This document shows positions 28,715 to 38,368 of a stretch of 64,000 nt of DNA, in pieces (the first letter of the stretch is position 1; each line of letters begins with the position of its first letter). The position numbers and the translations under genes were made by a program. The stretch is taken from positions 186,001 to 250,000 of the forward strand of contig JAEESZ010000003.1 in assembly GCA_016286535.1 (NCBI GenBank). Direction: 5' to 3'. Source of the stretch: Treponema sp. (GTDB taxonomy: Bacteria; Spirochaetota; Spirochaetia; Treponematales; Treponemataceae). The notes below the pieces were generated by a model, which did no database searches, was not told the origin of the DNA, and was given only the letters and a program-made list of their open reading frames with translations.

Positions 28715-29377
28715 ATGGCATATCTGGGAATTGTTCTGTGTTTTATCCCTTTAATATTAATGTTTATTATAGATACCTTCTGTTTTAAACTAGAGGCATT
28801 ACATCAGCTCTTTGCAATATTACTCGGGCTTTTTGCAGTTCTTCCCATATCCTTTATTCAGTATTTTTTACCCGGCATTAAGTTCTTAGAGGCTATGCCG
28901 GTTTTATACTCCTTATTAAAATCGATTATTTTATACGGTTTAGTTGAAGAAATGGTAAAAATGGTTCTCTTTCTACCTTTACCACACAAAGACTACACAG
29001 AATTTAAAACCTTAATGCTGGCCTTTATTTTTGGTGCGGCAATTGCAAGCTTTGAATCTGTAGTTTATTTCTTAACTTATCTTCAGAATTCACAGATAAC
29101 CGGCGGAAAACTTCTTTACGGATCAATCTTCTTAAGAATTTTCTCTTCTGACATCATTCATATCTGCTGTACCGGCTTATGTGCTTTATTTGTTTATACC
29201 CTTCGTAATAAACCAGCAAAAATCTCAATCTTAGTTACAGCTATTTTACTTCACGGTATTTATGATTTTTTTGCAGGCTTTACAAACGGTTTACGCTGGT
29301 TCTCTGTTCCAGTAATCCTTCTTACCATTGCTGAATGCAGAATTAAATATACATCACTGCAAACAGAAAACCAGTAA
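28715..29377 (+). CDS. PrsW-like intramembrane metalloprotease
   Basis: 220 residues, about seven membrane helices. The PrsW/CAAX-like motifs are present: YGLVEEMVKMVLF (EExxK), FGAAIASFESVVYF, IIHICCTGLCALF and HGIYDFFAGF. Such proteins cut membrane proteins such as anti-sigma factors; no anti-sigma gene is seen nearby. Starts 12 bases after slyD, so probably co-transcribed. An unusually short family member. Confidence 0.75.
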   Translation: MAYLGIVLCFIPLILMFIIDTFCFKLEALHQLFAILLGLFAVLPISFIQYFLPGIKFLEAMPVLYSLLKSIILYGLVEEMVKMVLFLPLPHKDYTEFKTLMLAFIFGAAIASFESVVYFLTYLQNSQITGGKLLYGSIFLRIFSSDIIHICCTGLCALFVYTLRNKPAKISILVTAILLHGIYDFFAGFTNGLRWFSVPVILLTIAECRIKYTSLQTENQ

Positions 29378-29379
29378 AC

Positions 29380-30483
29380 TTATTTTATAAGTTCAAAAAA
29401 GGCAGGTTTTTCCTTTCCGTTTACATCAAATAAAAGTGGGGCATCAGTTCTGCCAGGTGCCGGAAAATTATTTTTCCAACTGAAGCGGTCTGTTACTCCC
29501 CACAAAACAACATCCTTAAGAATTCCTTTTTTTGCTTCCTTTCTGAACAGATCAAAAATCTTTCTGTAACGCAGGGCCTGTTCCTCTAAAAGTTCCTGAG
29601 TATATTCCTTTCTTTTTTCATCCTTATCTGTATACATTGAAATTTCCATTTCTGTTACGATTACATTCAGGCCGAGTTTTCCAAACATCTCTATTGTTTC
29701 TTCAATTTCTTCCGGTTTAGGATTTTTAATATCGATGTGCATCTGCAAGCCAACTGTATCAACAGGAACGCCTTTTCTTAAAAGCACTTCCAGTAAATCT
29801 CTCATTCCTTCGCGTTTTCCCTTTATCATTTCAAGATTATAATCATTTATTACAAGACTGGAATTTGGGAAAGCCTCCCTAGCCCAGAAAAAGGCTTTTT
29901 CTATGTAATCTTCTCCAAGAACATAATTCCAGCGGGAATAATCTTCAATAGTTCTTAACCTGAAGTTTTTATCTGAAATACATTCATTCACAACATCTAC
30001 AGAGCAGATATCTTTTGAATAGCGCTCCCCTACCGTAAAAATATAGTTCTGTAGGCGTTTTTCAAGCTCGCTTTTAGAAACTGTACACTTTGCGGCGATT
30101 TCTTCTGCTGTGGGAATTTTAAAAGGCTGACCGGGTTTCCATTGTGGACGAGGAGCTGCAATTCCATCCTTATCAAAAATCCAGTCCGGAGACTGACTGT
30201 GCCATACAAGAGTATGCCAGCGAACTGACTGATTATTTTTTTTACCAAATTGAATGAGTTTGTCTGCACGAGTAAAGTCAAAAGTCTTTTCTGCTTTGTA
30301 AACATGCTCCATTTTTGTGTCGTTTTCTGCAACAATTAAATTAAAATGCCTTGAAGCAATATCCTCATCAAGAAGAGAAGTTTCTTTTATAATTTTTCTC
30401 TGCTCCGAATCGTAAATAATACCTGCAAGGGCGGCTCCAAGTCTAAAGTCCCCCTTAAAATTTTCAAACAAAATATTTTCCAT
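29380..30483 (-). CDS. Endo-1,4-beta-xylanase, GH10, apparently cytoplasmic
   Basis: 367 residues from ATG 30483; upstream codons give a basic-hydrophobic stretch that is not a credible signal peptide. GH10 signatures: HTLVWHSQSPDWIF, acid/base Glu in VDVVNECISD (about residue 166), LVINDYNLE, and nucleophile Glu in IVTEMEIS (about 277), with WGVTDRFSW near the end. Lack of a signal and of carbohydrate-binding modules points to an intracellular enzyme acting on imported xylo-oligosaccharides. Converges with the PrsW-like gene. Confidence 0.88.
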   Translation of the reverse strand: MENILFENFKGDFRLGAALAGIIYDSEQRKIIKETSLLDEDIASRHFNLIVAENDTKMEHVYKAEKTFDFTRADKLIQFGKKNNQSVRWHTLVWHSQSPDWIFDKDGIAAPRPQWKPGQPFKIPTAEEIAAKCTVSKSELEKRLQNYIFTVGERYSKDICSVDVVNECISDKNFRLRTIEDYSRWNYVLGEDYIEKAFFWAREAFPNSSLVINDYNLEMIKGKREGMRDLLEVLLRKGVPVDTVGLQMHIDIKNPKPEEIEETIEMFGKLGLNVIVTEMEISMYTDKDEKRKEYTQELLEEQALRYRKIFDLFRKEAKKGILKDVVLWGVTDRFSWKNNFPAPGRTDAPLLFDVNGKEKPAFFELIK

Positions 30484-30655
30484 GAATCCTATTAAACACC
30501 GAAATAGAGGAATGTGATATAAGAAAAATCGCTTAAAATTGTAATTTTTTAAAAAGTGAGGAAACAAAGATATACAGGATAGAAAAGATAAAGCTTTTTA
30601 AGTATGGGCAACATTCAATAAAAGAGATTATAATAAAATAAAAAGGAATTTTAAA

Positions 30656-31777
30656 ATGATCAACACAATTACAGCATTTTCAGAAAGACAACCCATTCGT
30701 CATGTATATTTATTATGCAGCCTTGATATTATTGGTTCAACCAAAACAAAATATAAAAATGAACCATGGTTCAGGGATTTCTTAAATATTTATGAAACAA
30801 TTGTAGATAGTTTAAACCAACTACTCTCAACAAAACTAAAGAAATCTTACCATCATAAATTTACTATATGGAAATTTGTTGGTGATGAAGTTTTACTTTA
30901 CATTGAATGTAAAAAAGAACTTGAAATTGTAGATTATGTAAAAACATTTAAATCTTTTATGCATTACTGGAATTCTGATGCTATTACAACTCCAAAAATT
31001 AAAGGAACATTATGGATTGCACAACCAAACACAATAGACCGCTGTTTCAGAATAAAATATCCTTTAGACTCTTTATCAATTGAAGTTGATAATCATTATG
31101 TAGAAGCTGATGAATCAATAATTGAAGAAGTAAAAGAAAATGCTTCTGTTATGTTCTTAGACTTTCTAGGACCTTCTATTGACTGTGGATTTAGAATTGC
31201 AAAAAATGCCAATGAAAATAATATTGCTATATCTGTAGAAGTAGCAGATGTACTTTTAAGAAATAATGAACTAACTAATTATATATTTTATAATGAATCT
31301 ACAAAAGAAAAACTAAAAGGCGTTTTTGATAACGAAGAAGAATATCCTTTATTTACACTAAACAGTTCTCATGAAGAAGACAATAATACAAATAAGAAAG
31401 ATATAATTGACGCATATTATAATAAAATCAAAACTACAAAATATTCTGAAATGGTAAGAAGAATTAATGACGAAACTTTTAAGGTAGATTCTTTTCGAGA
31501 GTCTTTTGGTAAACTCTATAAATACACACCTGAAACAAATAGCTACAAATTATCAGAAAAAGGTCACAAAGTTTTAGATGAACTCAGACGTAAATACGCA
31601 TCTGCATTAGAATACTATAATGTTGAAAAAGAAGCTTTTTCAAAAGATGTATTCGAAATTTCTCAAATACTAGAAGAATATAAACTTGTTCTTGATAGCA
31701 CAGATTTTGAAGCATTAAAAAATATACTAATAAATGAATTTCATTCTTTCAAATTTGTTAAATTCGATAGAAAATAA
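30656..31777 (+). CDS. Divergent class III nucleotide cyclase-like protein
   Basis: 373 residues. The motifs LDIIGSTK (23-30) and WKFVGDEVLLY (72-82) match the two metal-binding segments of class III adenylate/guanylate cyclase domains, with about 48 residues between. After the cyclase-like part (about residues 15-230) the C-terminus is charged and helical, with no known domain. Glutamine is coded only by CAA, whereas neighbours favour CAG, and the gene looks more A+T-rich, so recent acquisition is possible. TATAAT-like box and AAGGAA precede it. Enzyme activity not shown. Confidence 0.5.
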   Translation: MINTITAFSERQPIRHVYLLCSLDIIGSTKTKYKNEPWFRDFLNIYETIVDSLNQLLSTKLKKSYHHKFTIWKFVGDEVLLYIECKKELEIVDYVKTFKSFMHYWNSDAITTPKIKGTLWIAQPNTIDRCFRIKYPLDSLSIEVDNHYVEADESIIEEVKENASVMFLDFLGPSIDCGFRIAKNANENNIAISVEVADVLLRNNELTNYIFYNESTKEKLKGVFDNEEEYPLFTLNSSHEEDNNTNKKDIIDAYYNKIKTTKYSEMVRRINDETFKVDSFRESFGKLYKYTPETNSYKLSEKGHKVLDELRRKYASALEYYNVEKEAFSKDVFEISQILEEYKLVLDSTDFEALKNILINEFHSFKFVKFDRK

Positions 31778-31809
31778 TTTAAAATCCTCCGTTCAATAAA
31801 AAATGCTTA

Positions 31810-31845
31810 TTACCTATTGACATAGTAGGTAATACAAATTATAGT
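31810..31845 (+). promoter_or_regulatory. Operator overlapping the cysK promoter
   Basis: Palindrome ACCTATT-N5-AGTAGGT (within 31810-31832) with -35 TTGACA at 31817-31822 lying inside it, exactly 17 bases, and -10 TATAGT at 31840-31845. The symmetric T and A of CCT and AGG are 11 bases apart, as in LysR boxes. A regulator here would compete with RNA polymerase. Confidence 0.75.
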
Positions 31846-31876
31846 AATTAATGTAATACTTTATGGAGGTAAAAAA

Positions 31877-32815
31877 ATGAGTGAAATTAAACAGAGTGCT
31901 TTGGAATTAATTGGTAATACACCTTTATTACAGTTAAACGGATATGCAAAAAAGTCAGGAATTAAGGATGCAAAGATTCTTGCTAAACTTGAATACCTGA
32001 ATCCCGCAGGAAGTGTAAAAGACCGTGTAGCCCTTGCTATGATTGAAGATGCAGAGGAAAAGGGTCTTTTAAAACCTGGTGCAACAATTATTGAACCTAC
32101 ATCAGGAAATACAGGAATTGGTCTTGCTGCTGTTGCCGCAGCAAAAGGCTATCATGCAATTCTTACCCTGCCAGACACCATGAGTGTTGAACGCCGAAAT
32201 CTTCTTAAAGCTTACGGTGCAGAGATTGTTCTTACAGAAGGTGCAAAAGGCATGAAAGGTGCCATTGCAAAAGCAGAAGAATTACATGCCGCAACCCCTG
32301 GCAGCTTTATTCCAGGACAGTTTATAAACCCTGCAAATCCTACCGTACATAAAAAAACAACAGGTCCAGAAATCTGGAAGCAGACAGACGGAAAAGTAGA
32401 TATTTTTGTAGCCGGAGTTGGAACTGGTGGAACTATTACTGGTGTCGGAGAATATCTTAAGGAACAGAATCCAAATGTAAAAGTTGTTGCCGTTGAACCA
32501 GCAACAAGCCCTGTTCTTTCTAAAGGCGAAGCAGGTCCTCATAAAATCCAGGGCATCGGAGCAGGTTTTATTCCTGATGTATTAAATACAAAGGTTTATG
32601 ACGAAATTCTCCCAATTGATAATGATGATGCTTTTGCAGAAGGCAGAGCCTTTGCTCAGAGTGAGGGAATTCTTGTTGGAATTTCTGCAGGTGCCGCTCT
32701 CAAAGCAGCTAAGATTATAGCTCAGCGACCAGAAAACAAAGGAAAAACTATTGTAGTTCTCCTTCCAGACTCTGGAGACCGTTATTTATCTACACCACTT
32801 TTTAGCGACAACTAA
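31877..32815 (+). CDS. cysK: Cysteine synthase (O-acetylserine sulfhydrylase)
   Basis: 312 residues, PLP-dependent beta-replacement of O-acetylserine by sulfide. PLP Lys in [12 protein letters not shown], substrate loop [25 protein letters not shown], phosphate loop [15 protein letters not shown], and C-terminal [11 protein letters not shown]: all canonical. Good RBS TGGAGGT. First gene of the island with the shared operator; has its own terminator. Compare the divergent paralogue at 57941-58921. Confidence 0.95.
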   Translation: MSEIKQSALELIGNTPLLQLNGYAKKSGIKDAKILAKLEYLNPAGSVKDRVALAMIEDAEEKGLLKPGATIIEPTSGNTGIGLAAVAAAKGYHAILTLPDTMSVERRNLLKAYGAEIVLTEGAKGMKGAIAKAEELHAATPGSFIPGQFINPANPTVHKKTTGPEIWKQTDGKVDIFVAGVGTGGTITGVGEYLKEQNPNVKVVAVEPATSPVLSKGEAGPHKIQGIGAGFIPDVLNTKVYDEILPIDNDDAFAEGRAFAQSEGILVGISAGAALKAAKIIAQRPENKGKTIVVLLPDSGDRYLSTPLFSDN

Positions 32816-32831
32816 ATAAAAATTCAAAAGT

Positions 32832-32860
32832 AAAACAGTGCCTTGTGCACTGTTTTTTTT
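32832..32860 (+). terminator. Rho-independent terminator of cysK
   Basis: Stem AAAACAGTGC / GCACTGTTTT with a five-base loop followed by a T run, 16 bases past the cysK stop. It separates cysK from the NifB-like gene. Confidence 0.9.
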
Positions 32861-32921
32861 AGGCTTTTTATCTATTATTTTACTAGTTTGATACCCAGAC
32901 TAATTAAAAAGGAGCACAAAA

Positions 32922-33800
32922 ATGGCTAAATCGTTTACAGAATTACAGGAAAATCATCCTTGCTTTGCGTCACATGGAGCAAAAACCGGTCGTATTCACC
33001 TTCCGGTTTGTCCAGGCTGTAATATTGCCTGCCGTTTTTGTGAACGAAGCCTGAATGATACAGAAAATCGTCCGGGAGTAACCTCAAAAGTTCTTAAACC
33101 TGCAGAAACAATTCCACTTATACAAAAAGCACTGGAAATCAGTCCTGATATTAAGGTTGCAGGCATTGCAGGACCTGGTGATACCCTTGCCAGCGACAAT
33201 GCAATTAAGACCTTCCGCCTTATAGACCGCCACTTTCCCCAGCTTATCAAGTGTATGAGCACAAATGGACTTCTTCTTGCAGAAAGAGCAGATGAAATAA
33301 TTGCAGCAGGAATAGACAGTCTTACAGTTACAGTAAATGCTGTAGATCCAGAAATAGAAGCTCAGCTTAACGATTACATTGTCTGGCACGGTAAGAAAAT
33401 TGAAGGTATAGAAGCTGCAAAAATCCTTATAGAAAATCAGCTTTCAGGAATCAGAAAAATTGCTGATGCCGGAATAACTATAAAAGTTAATAGTGTGCTT
33501 GTTCCCCGCATAAACGGCAATCACATAGAAAAAATTGCAGAAACAGTAGCTGCTGCAGGAGCAAAAAAATACAATATCATTCCTTTAATTCCTACTGCAA
33601 AACTGGCAGATGAGCCTGCCCCAACCTGTCAGGAGATTCATGCAGCAAGTGCCGCAGCATCAAAACATATAGAATTATTTTTGCATTGTAACCACTGCAG
33701 GGCTGATGCAATTGGTGTTCCGGGCCGAACAGAATTTTCAAAGCAGATTTATGCAAACCTTGGGGCTTACGGCATAAAGGAAAACTTTTCTCATGGCTGA
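32922..33800 (+). CDS. NifB-like radical SAM cofactor-assembly protein
   Basis: 292 residues, the length of a NifB core without the fused NifX domain. Radical SAM cluster CNIACRFC (Cys33, 37, 40); flanking NifB marks NHPCF, RIHLPVCPGC, ENRPGVTS, GIAGPGDTLA and the C-terminal CNHCRADAIG (Cys near 257 and 260) are conserved. NifB fuses two 4Fe-4S clusters and inserts carbide to make the 8Fe precursor of nitrogenase cofactors. Its presence implies that the nearby NifDK-like enzyme holds such a cluster. RBS AAAAAGGAG. It overlaps the NifX-like gene by 8 bases. In Mar nomenclature it could be marB. Confidence 0.88.
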   Translation: MAKSFTELQENHPCFASHGAKTGRIHLPVCPGCNIACRFCERSLNDTENRPGVTSKVLKPAETIPLIQKALEISPDIKVAGIAGPGDTLASDNAIKTFRLIDRHFPQLIKCMSTNGLLLAERADEIIAAGIDSLTVTVNAVDPEIEAQLNDYIVWHGKKIEGIEAAKILIENQLSGIRKIADAGITIKVNSVLVPRINGNHIEKIAETVAAAGAKKYNIIPLIPTAKLADEPAPTCQEIHAASAAASKHIELFLHCNHCRADAIGVPGRTEFSKQIYANLGAYGIKENFSHG

Positions 33801-34158
33801 TTCAATTTCAAAATACAAGGTTGCCGTCGCCTCTACAGACGGCGAAACTGTAAATCAGCATTATGGACGCTGCGAAAAATTCTATATTTATTCAGTAGAT
33901 GACGAAGTCGGTTATGATCTGACCGAGGAACGCATTGTAAAGCCTGTCTGCCAGGATGGTTCTCATAATAAAGAAGCTATGGCAGAAAGTGTAAAGGCTT
34001 TTTTGGACTGCAGATATATTATAGTTTCACGTTTGGGTTCAGCTGCCGCTTCTCTTTTGGCAGCAAATAAAATTACAGTAATGGAGCTGCCCGGCAGCAT
34101 TGATGACGCCATCCTGTCAGTATGGAAATTCAACCGTATACAGGGGCTGTTTTCATAA
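33793..34158 (+). CDS. NifX-like cofactor carrier protein
   Basis: 121 residues of the dinitrogenase iron-molybdenum cofactor-binding family: KVAVASTDGETVNQHYGRCEKFYIYSV at the start, AFLDCRYIIVSRLGSAAASLL and a terminal helix. It is what is fused to the end of many NifB proteins. Here it is a separate cistron overlapping the NifB-like gene by 8 bases (ATGGCTGA), so it is translationally coupled. Probably carries or stores the NifB-made cluster. Confidence 0.85.
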   Translation: MADSISKYKVAVASTDGETVNQHYGRCEKFYIYSVDDEVGYDLTEERIVKPVCQDGSHNKEAMAESVKAFLDCRYIIVSRLGSAAASLLAANKITVMELPGSIDDAILSVWKFNRIQGLFS

Positions 34159-34190
34159 AAGTTTTATAAAAGAGTGATTTAAAAGTATTA

Positions 34191-34226
34191 TTACCTATTG
34201 ACATAGTAGGTTATTATCTTTATATT
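34191..34226 (+). promoter_or_regulatory. Operator overlapping the nifH-like promoter
   Basis: ACCTATT-N5-AGTAGGT (within 34191-34213) with -35 TTGACA at 34198-34203 inside it, 17 bases, and -10 TATATT at 34221-34226. Same architecture as at cysK. Confidence 0.75.
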
Positions 34227-34230
34227 GTAT

Positions 34231-34253
34231 TTACCTACTAATTGAGTGGGTTT
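34231..34253 (+). promoter_or_regulatory. Second operator copy downstream of the nifH-like promoter
   Basis: ACCTACT-N5-AGTGGGT, 13 of 14 arm positions symmetric, starting five bases after the -10, so over the expected transcription start. Two sites bracketing one promoter suggest cooperative binding. Confidence 0.65.
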
Positions 34254-34264
34254 ATACAGCATAA

Positions 34265-35128
<864 letters not shown>

Positions 35129-35139
35129 TTGGAGTTCTT

Positions 35140-35595
35140 ATGAGTATAAAAGTTGCAGTTGCAAGTTCCGATGGCCTCAATATTGATTTACACTTTGGTC
35201 AGGCTAAGTCTTTTTTTATTTACGAACTTAAAGATAAAAAGTTTGAATTTACAGAAAAACGCGAGGTGCCCGCCTCTGCAAATGAGCCGGCATCGCCTGA
35301 AACTTCGTCACCACAAGACTTCGGTGGCGGCTGTGGAGCTGGCTTTGGCTGCGGAAGCGGCTCGGGAGGGGCTTTCGGCTGCGGCGGTTCAGGCGGCGGC
35401 TGTGGAGGAGGAGCTTCTGGCCCACTTTCACCAGCGGTCGAATTATTGCTGGACTGTCGTGCAATTATTGCGGGACAAATCGGTCAGAATATCAGAAGGC
35501 AGTTTGAACGAAATGCCATCAGCGTATTTGATATTGAACTTCCTGTAGAAGAAGCCCTTAATAAACTTTCTGCTTATTATTTAAAGTTTGAATAA
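35140..35595 (+). CDS. NifX-like protein with Gly/Cys-rich insertion
   Basis: 151 residues. The ends are a normal NifX-family fold (IKVAVASSDGLNIDLHFGQAKSFFIY; VELLLDCRAIIAGQIGQNIRRQFE), but residues 65-98 are an insertion dominated by Gly and Cys (GGGCGAGFGCGSGSGGAFGC). This recalls the SlyD tail at 28600-28700. It could bind iron or another metal near the cofactor site. Cotranscribed with nifH-like, 11 bases downstream. Confidence 0.75.
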   Translation: MSIKVAVASSDGLNIDLHFGQAKSFFIYELKDKKFEFTEKREVPASANEPASPETSSPQDFGGGCGAGFGCGSGSGGAFGCGGSGGGCGGGASGPLSPAVELLLDCRAIIAGQIGQNIRRQFERNAISVFDIELPVEEALNKLSAYYLKFE

Positions 35596-35640
35596 TATTT
35601 GCCTTCATCTAAAGTGTACAATCATTCTGGAGTAGGAAAA

Positions 35641-36807
35641 ATGAATATAGAAACAAAATGCATACATCTTGAAACAGAACAAAATGATGACGGACAGCCT
35701 GTCTGTCGCGAAGACTGTAATCATTACGGTTCAATCAGCTTCCCAATTTATCAGACTGCAACCTATGCTCATCCTGGAGTTGGAAAATCCACTGGCTTTG
35801 ATTATTCCAGACTTCAAAACCCAACCCGCGAGCAGCTTGAAAAAATTGTCTGCCAGCTGGAAGGGGGCACGGATGCATTCGCCCTTTCTACCGGAATGGC
35901 AGCCATCACACTTCTTATGGAACTATTTAAACCAGGTGACCATCTTATTGTTGACTCAGATTTATACGGCGGCACTATCCGTCTTTTTGATAATGTTTCT
36001 TCAAAAAATGGAATTCAATTTACCCGCGCAAACTGTTCCAGCGATGATGTAGAAAGTTTAATAAGGCCTGCAACAAAGGCAATCTATATTGAAACTCCAA
36101 CAAACCCTATGATGAACGTAACCGACATTGCCGCCATGGCAAAAATTGCCCGCGCTCACAACATTCTCCTGATTGTAGATAACACTTTTATGTCGCCTTA
36201 CTTTCAAAACCCTCTGGTCCTTGGAGCTGATGTAGTAATTCACAGCGGCACAAAATTTCTTGCAGGCCACAACGACACTCTGGCAGGTTTTATTGTAACC
36301 AGCAGACCTGAACTGCAGGAAAAGCTGCGCTTTCTCATCAAAACAACAGGCTCAGGACTTGCTCCTTTTGACAGCTGGCTTGTCTTACGCGGAATAAAAA
36401 CACTTGGAATCCGTATGGAAAAAGCCCAGGCAAATGCAAAAAAAATCTCAAGCTGGCTAAAAACACAAAAGGCTGTTACAAAGGTAATTTACCCGGGCCT
36501 TGAAGAACACCCGGGACACAAAATTATGCAGAGACAGTCACGGGGTTTTGGATCAATGGTAACCTTCCGCCTTAACAGCACAGAAAAAGCACTTAGCGTA
36601 CTTGAAAAAGTGCAACTGATAAAATATGCCGAAAGTCTTGGTGGTGTTGAAACCCTTATCACCTATCCGACAACCCAAACCCATGCAGATGTTCCCGAAG
36701 AGCTCCGATTAAAAAATGGAATAACTCCCGAAACTCTGCGGCTTTCTGTTGGCATTGAAAATGTTGATGATTTAATTGCAGATTTGGAAAAAGCCCTTTC
36801 CTGTTAG
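35641..36807 (+). CDS. Cys/Met-metabolism PLP enzyme (cystathionine gamma-synthase/sulfhydrylase type)
   Basis: 388 residues from ATG 35641, preceded by a weak purine-rich RBS. The PLP Lys lies in VVIHSGTKFLAGHNDTL; other marks are FDYSRLQNPTREQLE, LSTGMAAITLLMEL, DSDLYGGTIRLF and IETPTNPMMNVTD. The family covers cystathionine gamma-synthase, cystathionine and methionine lyases and O-acetylhomoserine sulfhydrylase; the sequence alone does not decide. In this setting, use of sulfide or methanethiol, or cystathionine formation, would fit. Follows the NifX-like gene by 45 bases. Confidence 0.85.
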   Translation: MNIETKCIHLETEQNDDGQPVCREDCNHYGSISFPIYQTATYAHPGVGKSTGFDYSRLQNPTREQLEKIVCQLEGGTDAFALSTGMAAITLLMELFKPGDHLIVDSDLYGGTIRLFDNVSSKNGIQFTRANCSSDDVESLIRPATKAIYIETPTNPMMNVTDIAAMAKIARAHNILLIVDNTFMSPYFQNPLVLGADVVIHSGTKFLAGHNDTLAGFIVTSRPELQEKLRFLIKTTGSGLAPFDSWLVLRGIKTLGIRMEKAQANAKKISSWLKTQKAVTKVIYPGLEEHPGHKIMQRQSRGFGSMVTFRLNSTEKALSVLEKVQLIKYAESLGGVETLITYPTTQTHADVPEELRLKNGITPETLRLSVGIENVDDLIADLEKALSC

Positions 36808-36820
36808 TCACTCACTTTTT

Positions 36821-37666
36821 TTATGCAAGATAGCTTTTAATTTGTGGAAGCATTTCTAGAGCTCTTTGTCTTCCATGCTGGTAAACTCTTTCAAGTTCCT
36901 CTGGATTTTTTTCTGTACGGCTGATTCCAAGAGCTTCTTCCGGACAAATTACCATAAGCTTACCTTCATCAGCTTTCTTAAAAACCTCGGCAGTAGTTTC
37001 GTTATAAAGGATATGACGTCGGCTCATTGCCTGAACAAGCTTCGGATACTTGAAAAGAAGAATTTTCATTAACCACATAAGGCTGGAAGGCTTTTTTTGA
37101 TATTGACGGGGCTGGGTAAGAACTACAAGATTACGATCATAGCCCTGGCTTTCAAAATATTTCAAAGGTATTGAATCTGTCATTCCACCATCTAAAAGCC
37201 TGTGACCATCAATTTTTACAACCCGGCTTACAAGAGGCATGGAGGCACTAGCCCTCATCCAGACAAGATCTTCTTCATCACAGTTTACAAGCTTTTTATA
37301 AAGCGGTTTTCCACTGTCACAATCTGAGACAACACAGTAAAAGTCCATTGGATTTTTTTTGTAACTTTCCTTATCAAATACATCCAGTTCTTCAGGCAGT
37401 TTTTTATAGCAAAAATCAACTCCATAAAGATCGCCTGTAAAAATCAGAGAACGAATGGAACAATATCTCCAGTCACAAGAGTATTTTTTATTATAACGGA
37501 TTGTACGCCCAATCTGGCGGGATTTAAAATTACATCCGAAGGTTGCTCCAGCAGAAACTCCTACTGCACCATCAAATTCAATTCCATTTTCCATTAATAC
37601 ATCAAGGACGCCGGCAGTAAACATGCCCCGCATTGCGCCGCCTTCAAGAATCAAACCTTTTTTCAT
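36821..37666 (-). CDS. Patatin-like phospholipase, YjjU type
   Basis: 281 residues, no signal peptide. Oxyanion motif LEGGAMRGMFTAGVLDVL, elbow GVSAG with the nucleophile Ser, and dyad Asp in LLDGGMTDSIPL: full canonical set. Cytoplasmic lipid acyl hydrolase of unknown physiological substrate. Convergent with the PLP enzyme gene, 28 bases after the transporter ATPase. Confidence 0.88.
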   Translation of the reverse strand: MKKGLILEGGAMRGMFTAGVLDVLMENGIEFDGAVGVSAGATFGCNFKSRQIGRTIRYNKKYSCDWRYCSIRSLIFTGDLYGVDFCYKKLPEELDVFDKESYKKNPMDFYCVVSDCDSGKPLYKKLVNCDEEDLVWMRASASMPLVSRVVKIDGHRLLDGGMTDSIPLKYFESQGYDRNLVVLTQPRQYQKKPSSLMWLMKILLFKYPKLVQAMSRRHILYNETTAEVFKKADEGKLMVICPEEALGISRTEKNPEELERVYQHGRQRALEMLPQIKSYLA

Positions 37667-37693
37667 ATATATAAAAGTATATAAAACTTTCTT

Positions 37694-38368
37694 CTAGAGG
37701 TAAATAATCTGGTCACAAAGCTTAAGGGCCTCAGCATCGTGACTCACAAGAATTATGATTTTGCCCTGATCGGCAAGACTGCGGAATATTTTGATGATTT
37801 CGTCACTACGCTCCCGGTCAACAGAATCGGTTGGCTCATCTGCAAGAATTATTTGAGGGTTATTGATAAGAGCCCTGGCAATAAGAACACGATGATTTTC
37901 TCCACCGGAAAGATTTTGCGGGTATTGATCTGCAAGATGGGCAATACCAAAATCTTTAAGCAGGCTGCGGGCCCGCTCGGTGATTTTTTCTGTGGCGGTG
38001 TGGGACTTTTCTTTTGAAAGATAAGCTGGCAGCCTTACATTGTCCAGTACAGTAAGATTTTCAAGAAAACTCTGTTCCTGGGAAACAAAGCCTATGTTTT
38101 TATTTCTAAAGGAAGCAAGTTCTTTTTCGCTCATGCCGGTAATTTCTAGCGGAAAAGTTTCATTCTCCCCGCTGCTAATCTTTATTGCACCGCTTTCAGG
38201 CTTTTGAAGACCTGCAATAAGGGAAAGAAGAGTACTCTTTCCCGCCCCAGATTTTCCGGCAATGCCAAGGAAAGTGGACTTCTGAGCAGTAAGAGAAAAA
38301 TCATTGAGAACTGTAATTTTTCCACGTGGAGTCTGAAAACTTTTTGTAAGATTTTTTATTTCTATCAT
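37694..38368 (-). CDS. ABC transporter ATP-binding protein, LolD/MacB type
   Basis: 224 residues: Walker A GKSGAGKST, Q-loop GFVSQEQSFLENL, signature LSGGENHRVLIARAL, Walker B IILADEPTDSVD, H-loop LVSHD. The start overlaps the stop of the FtsX permease by four bases. The signature has Glu-Asn-His where Gln-Gln-Arg or Gln-Arg-Gln is commoner. Part of a three-gene unit with the permease and the DUF4418-like protein. Confidence 0.9.
   Translation of the reverse strand: MIEIKNLTKSFQTPRGKITVLNDFSLTAQKSTFLGIAGKSGAGKSTLLSLIAGLQKPESGAIKISSGENETFPLEITGMSEKELASFRNKNIGFVSQEQSFLENLTVLDNVRLPAYLSKEKSHTATEKITERARSLLKDFGIAHLADQYPQNLSGGENHRVLIARALINNPQIILADEPTDSVDRERSDEIIKIFRSLADQGKIIILVSHDAEALKLCDQIIYL

Noticed and set aside
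30656..31777. Pycsar-type antiphage system
   Set aside because: A cyclase-like gene is present but the next gene is cysK with its own regulated promoter; no TIR or membrane effector with a cyclic-nucleotide-binding domain is adjacent.
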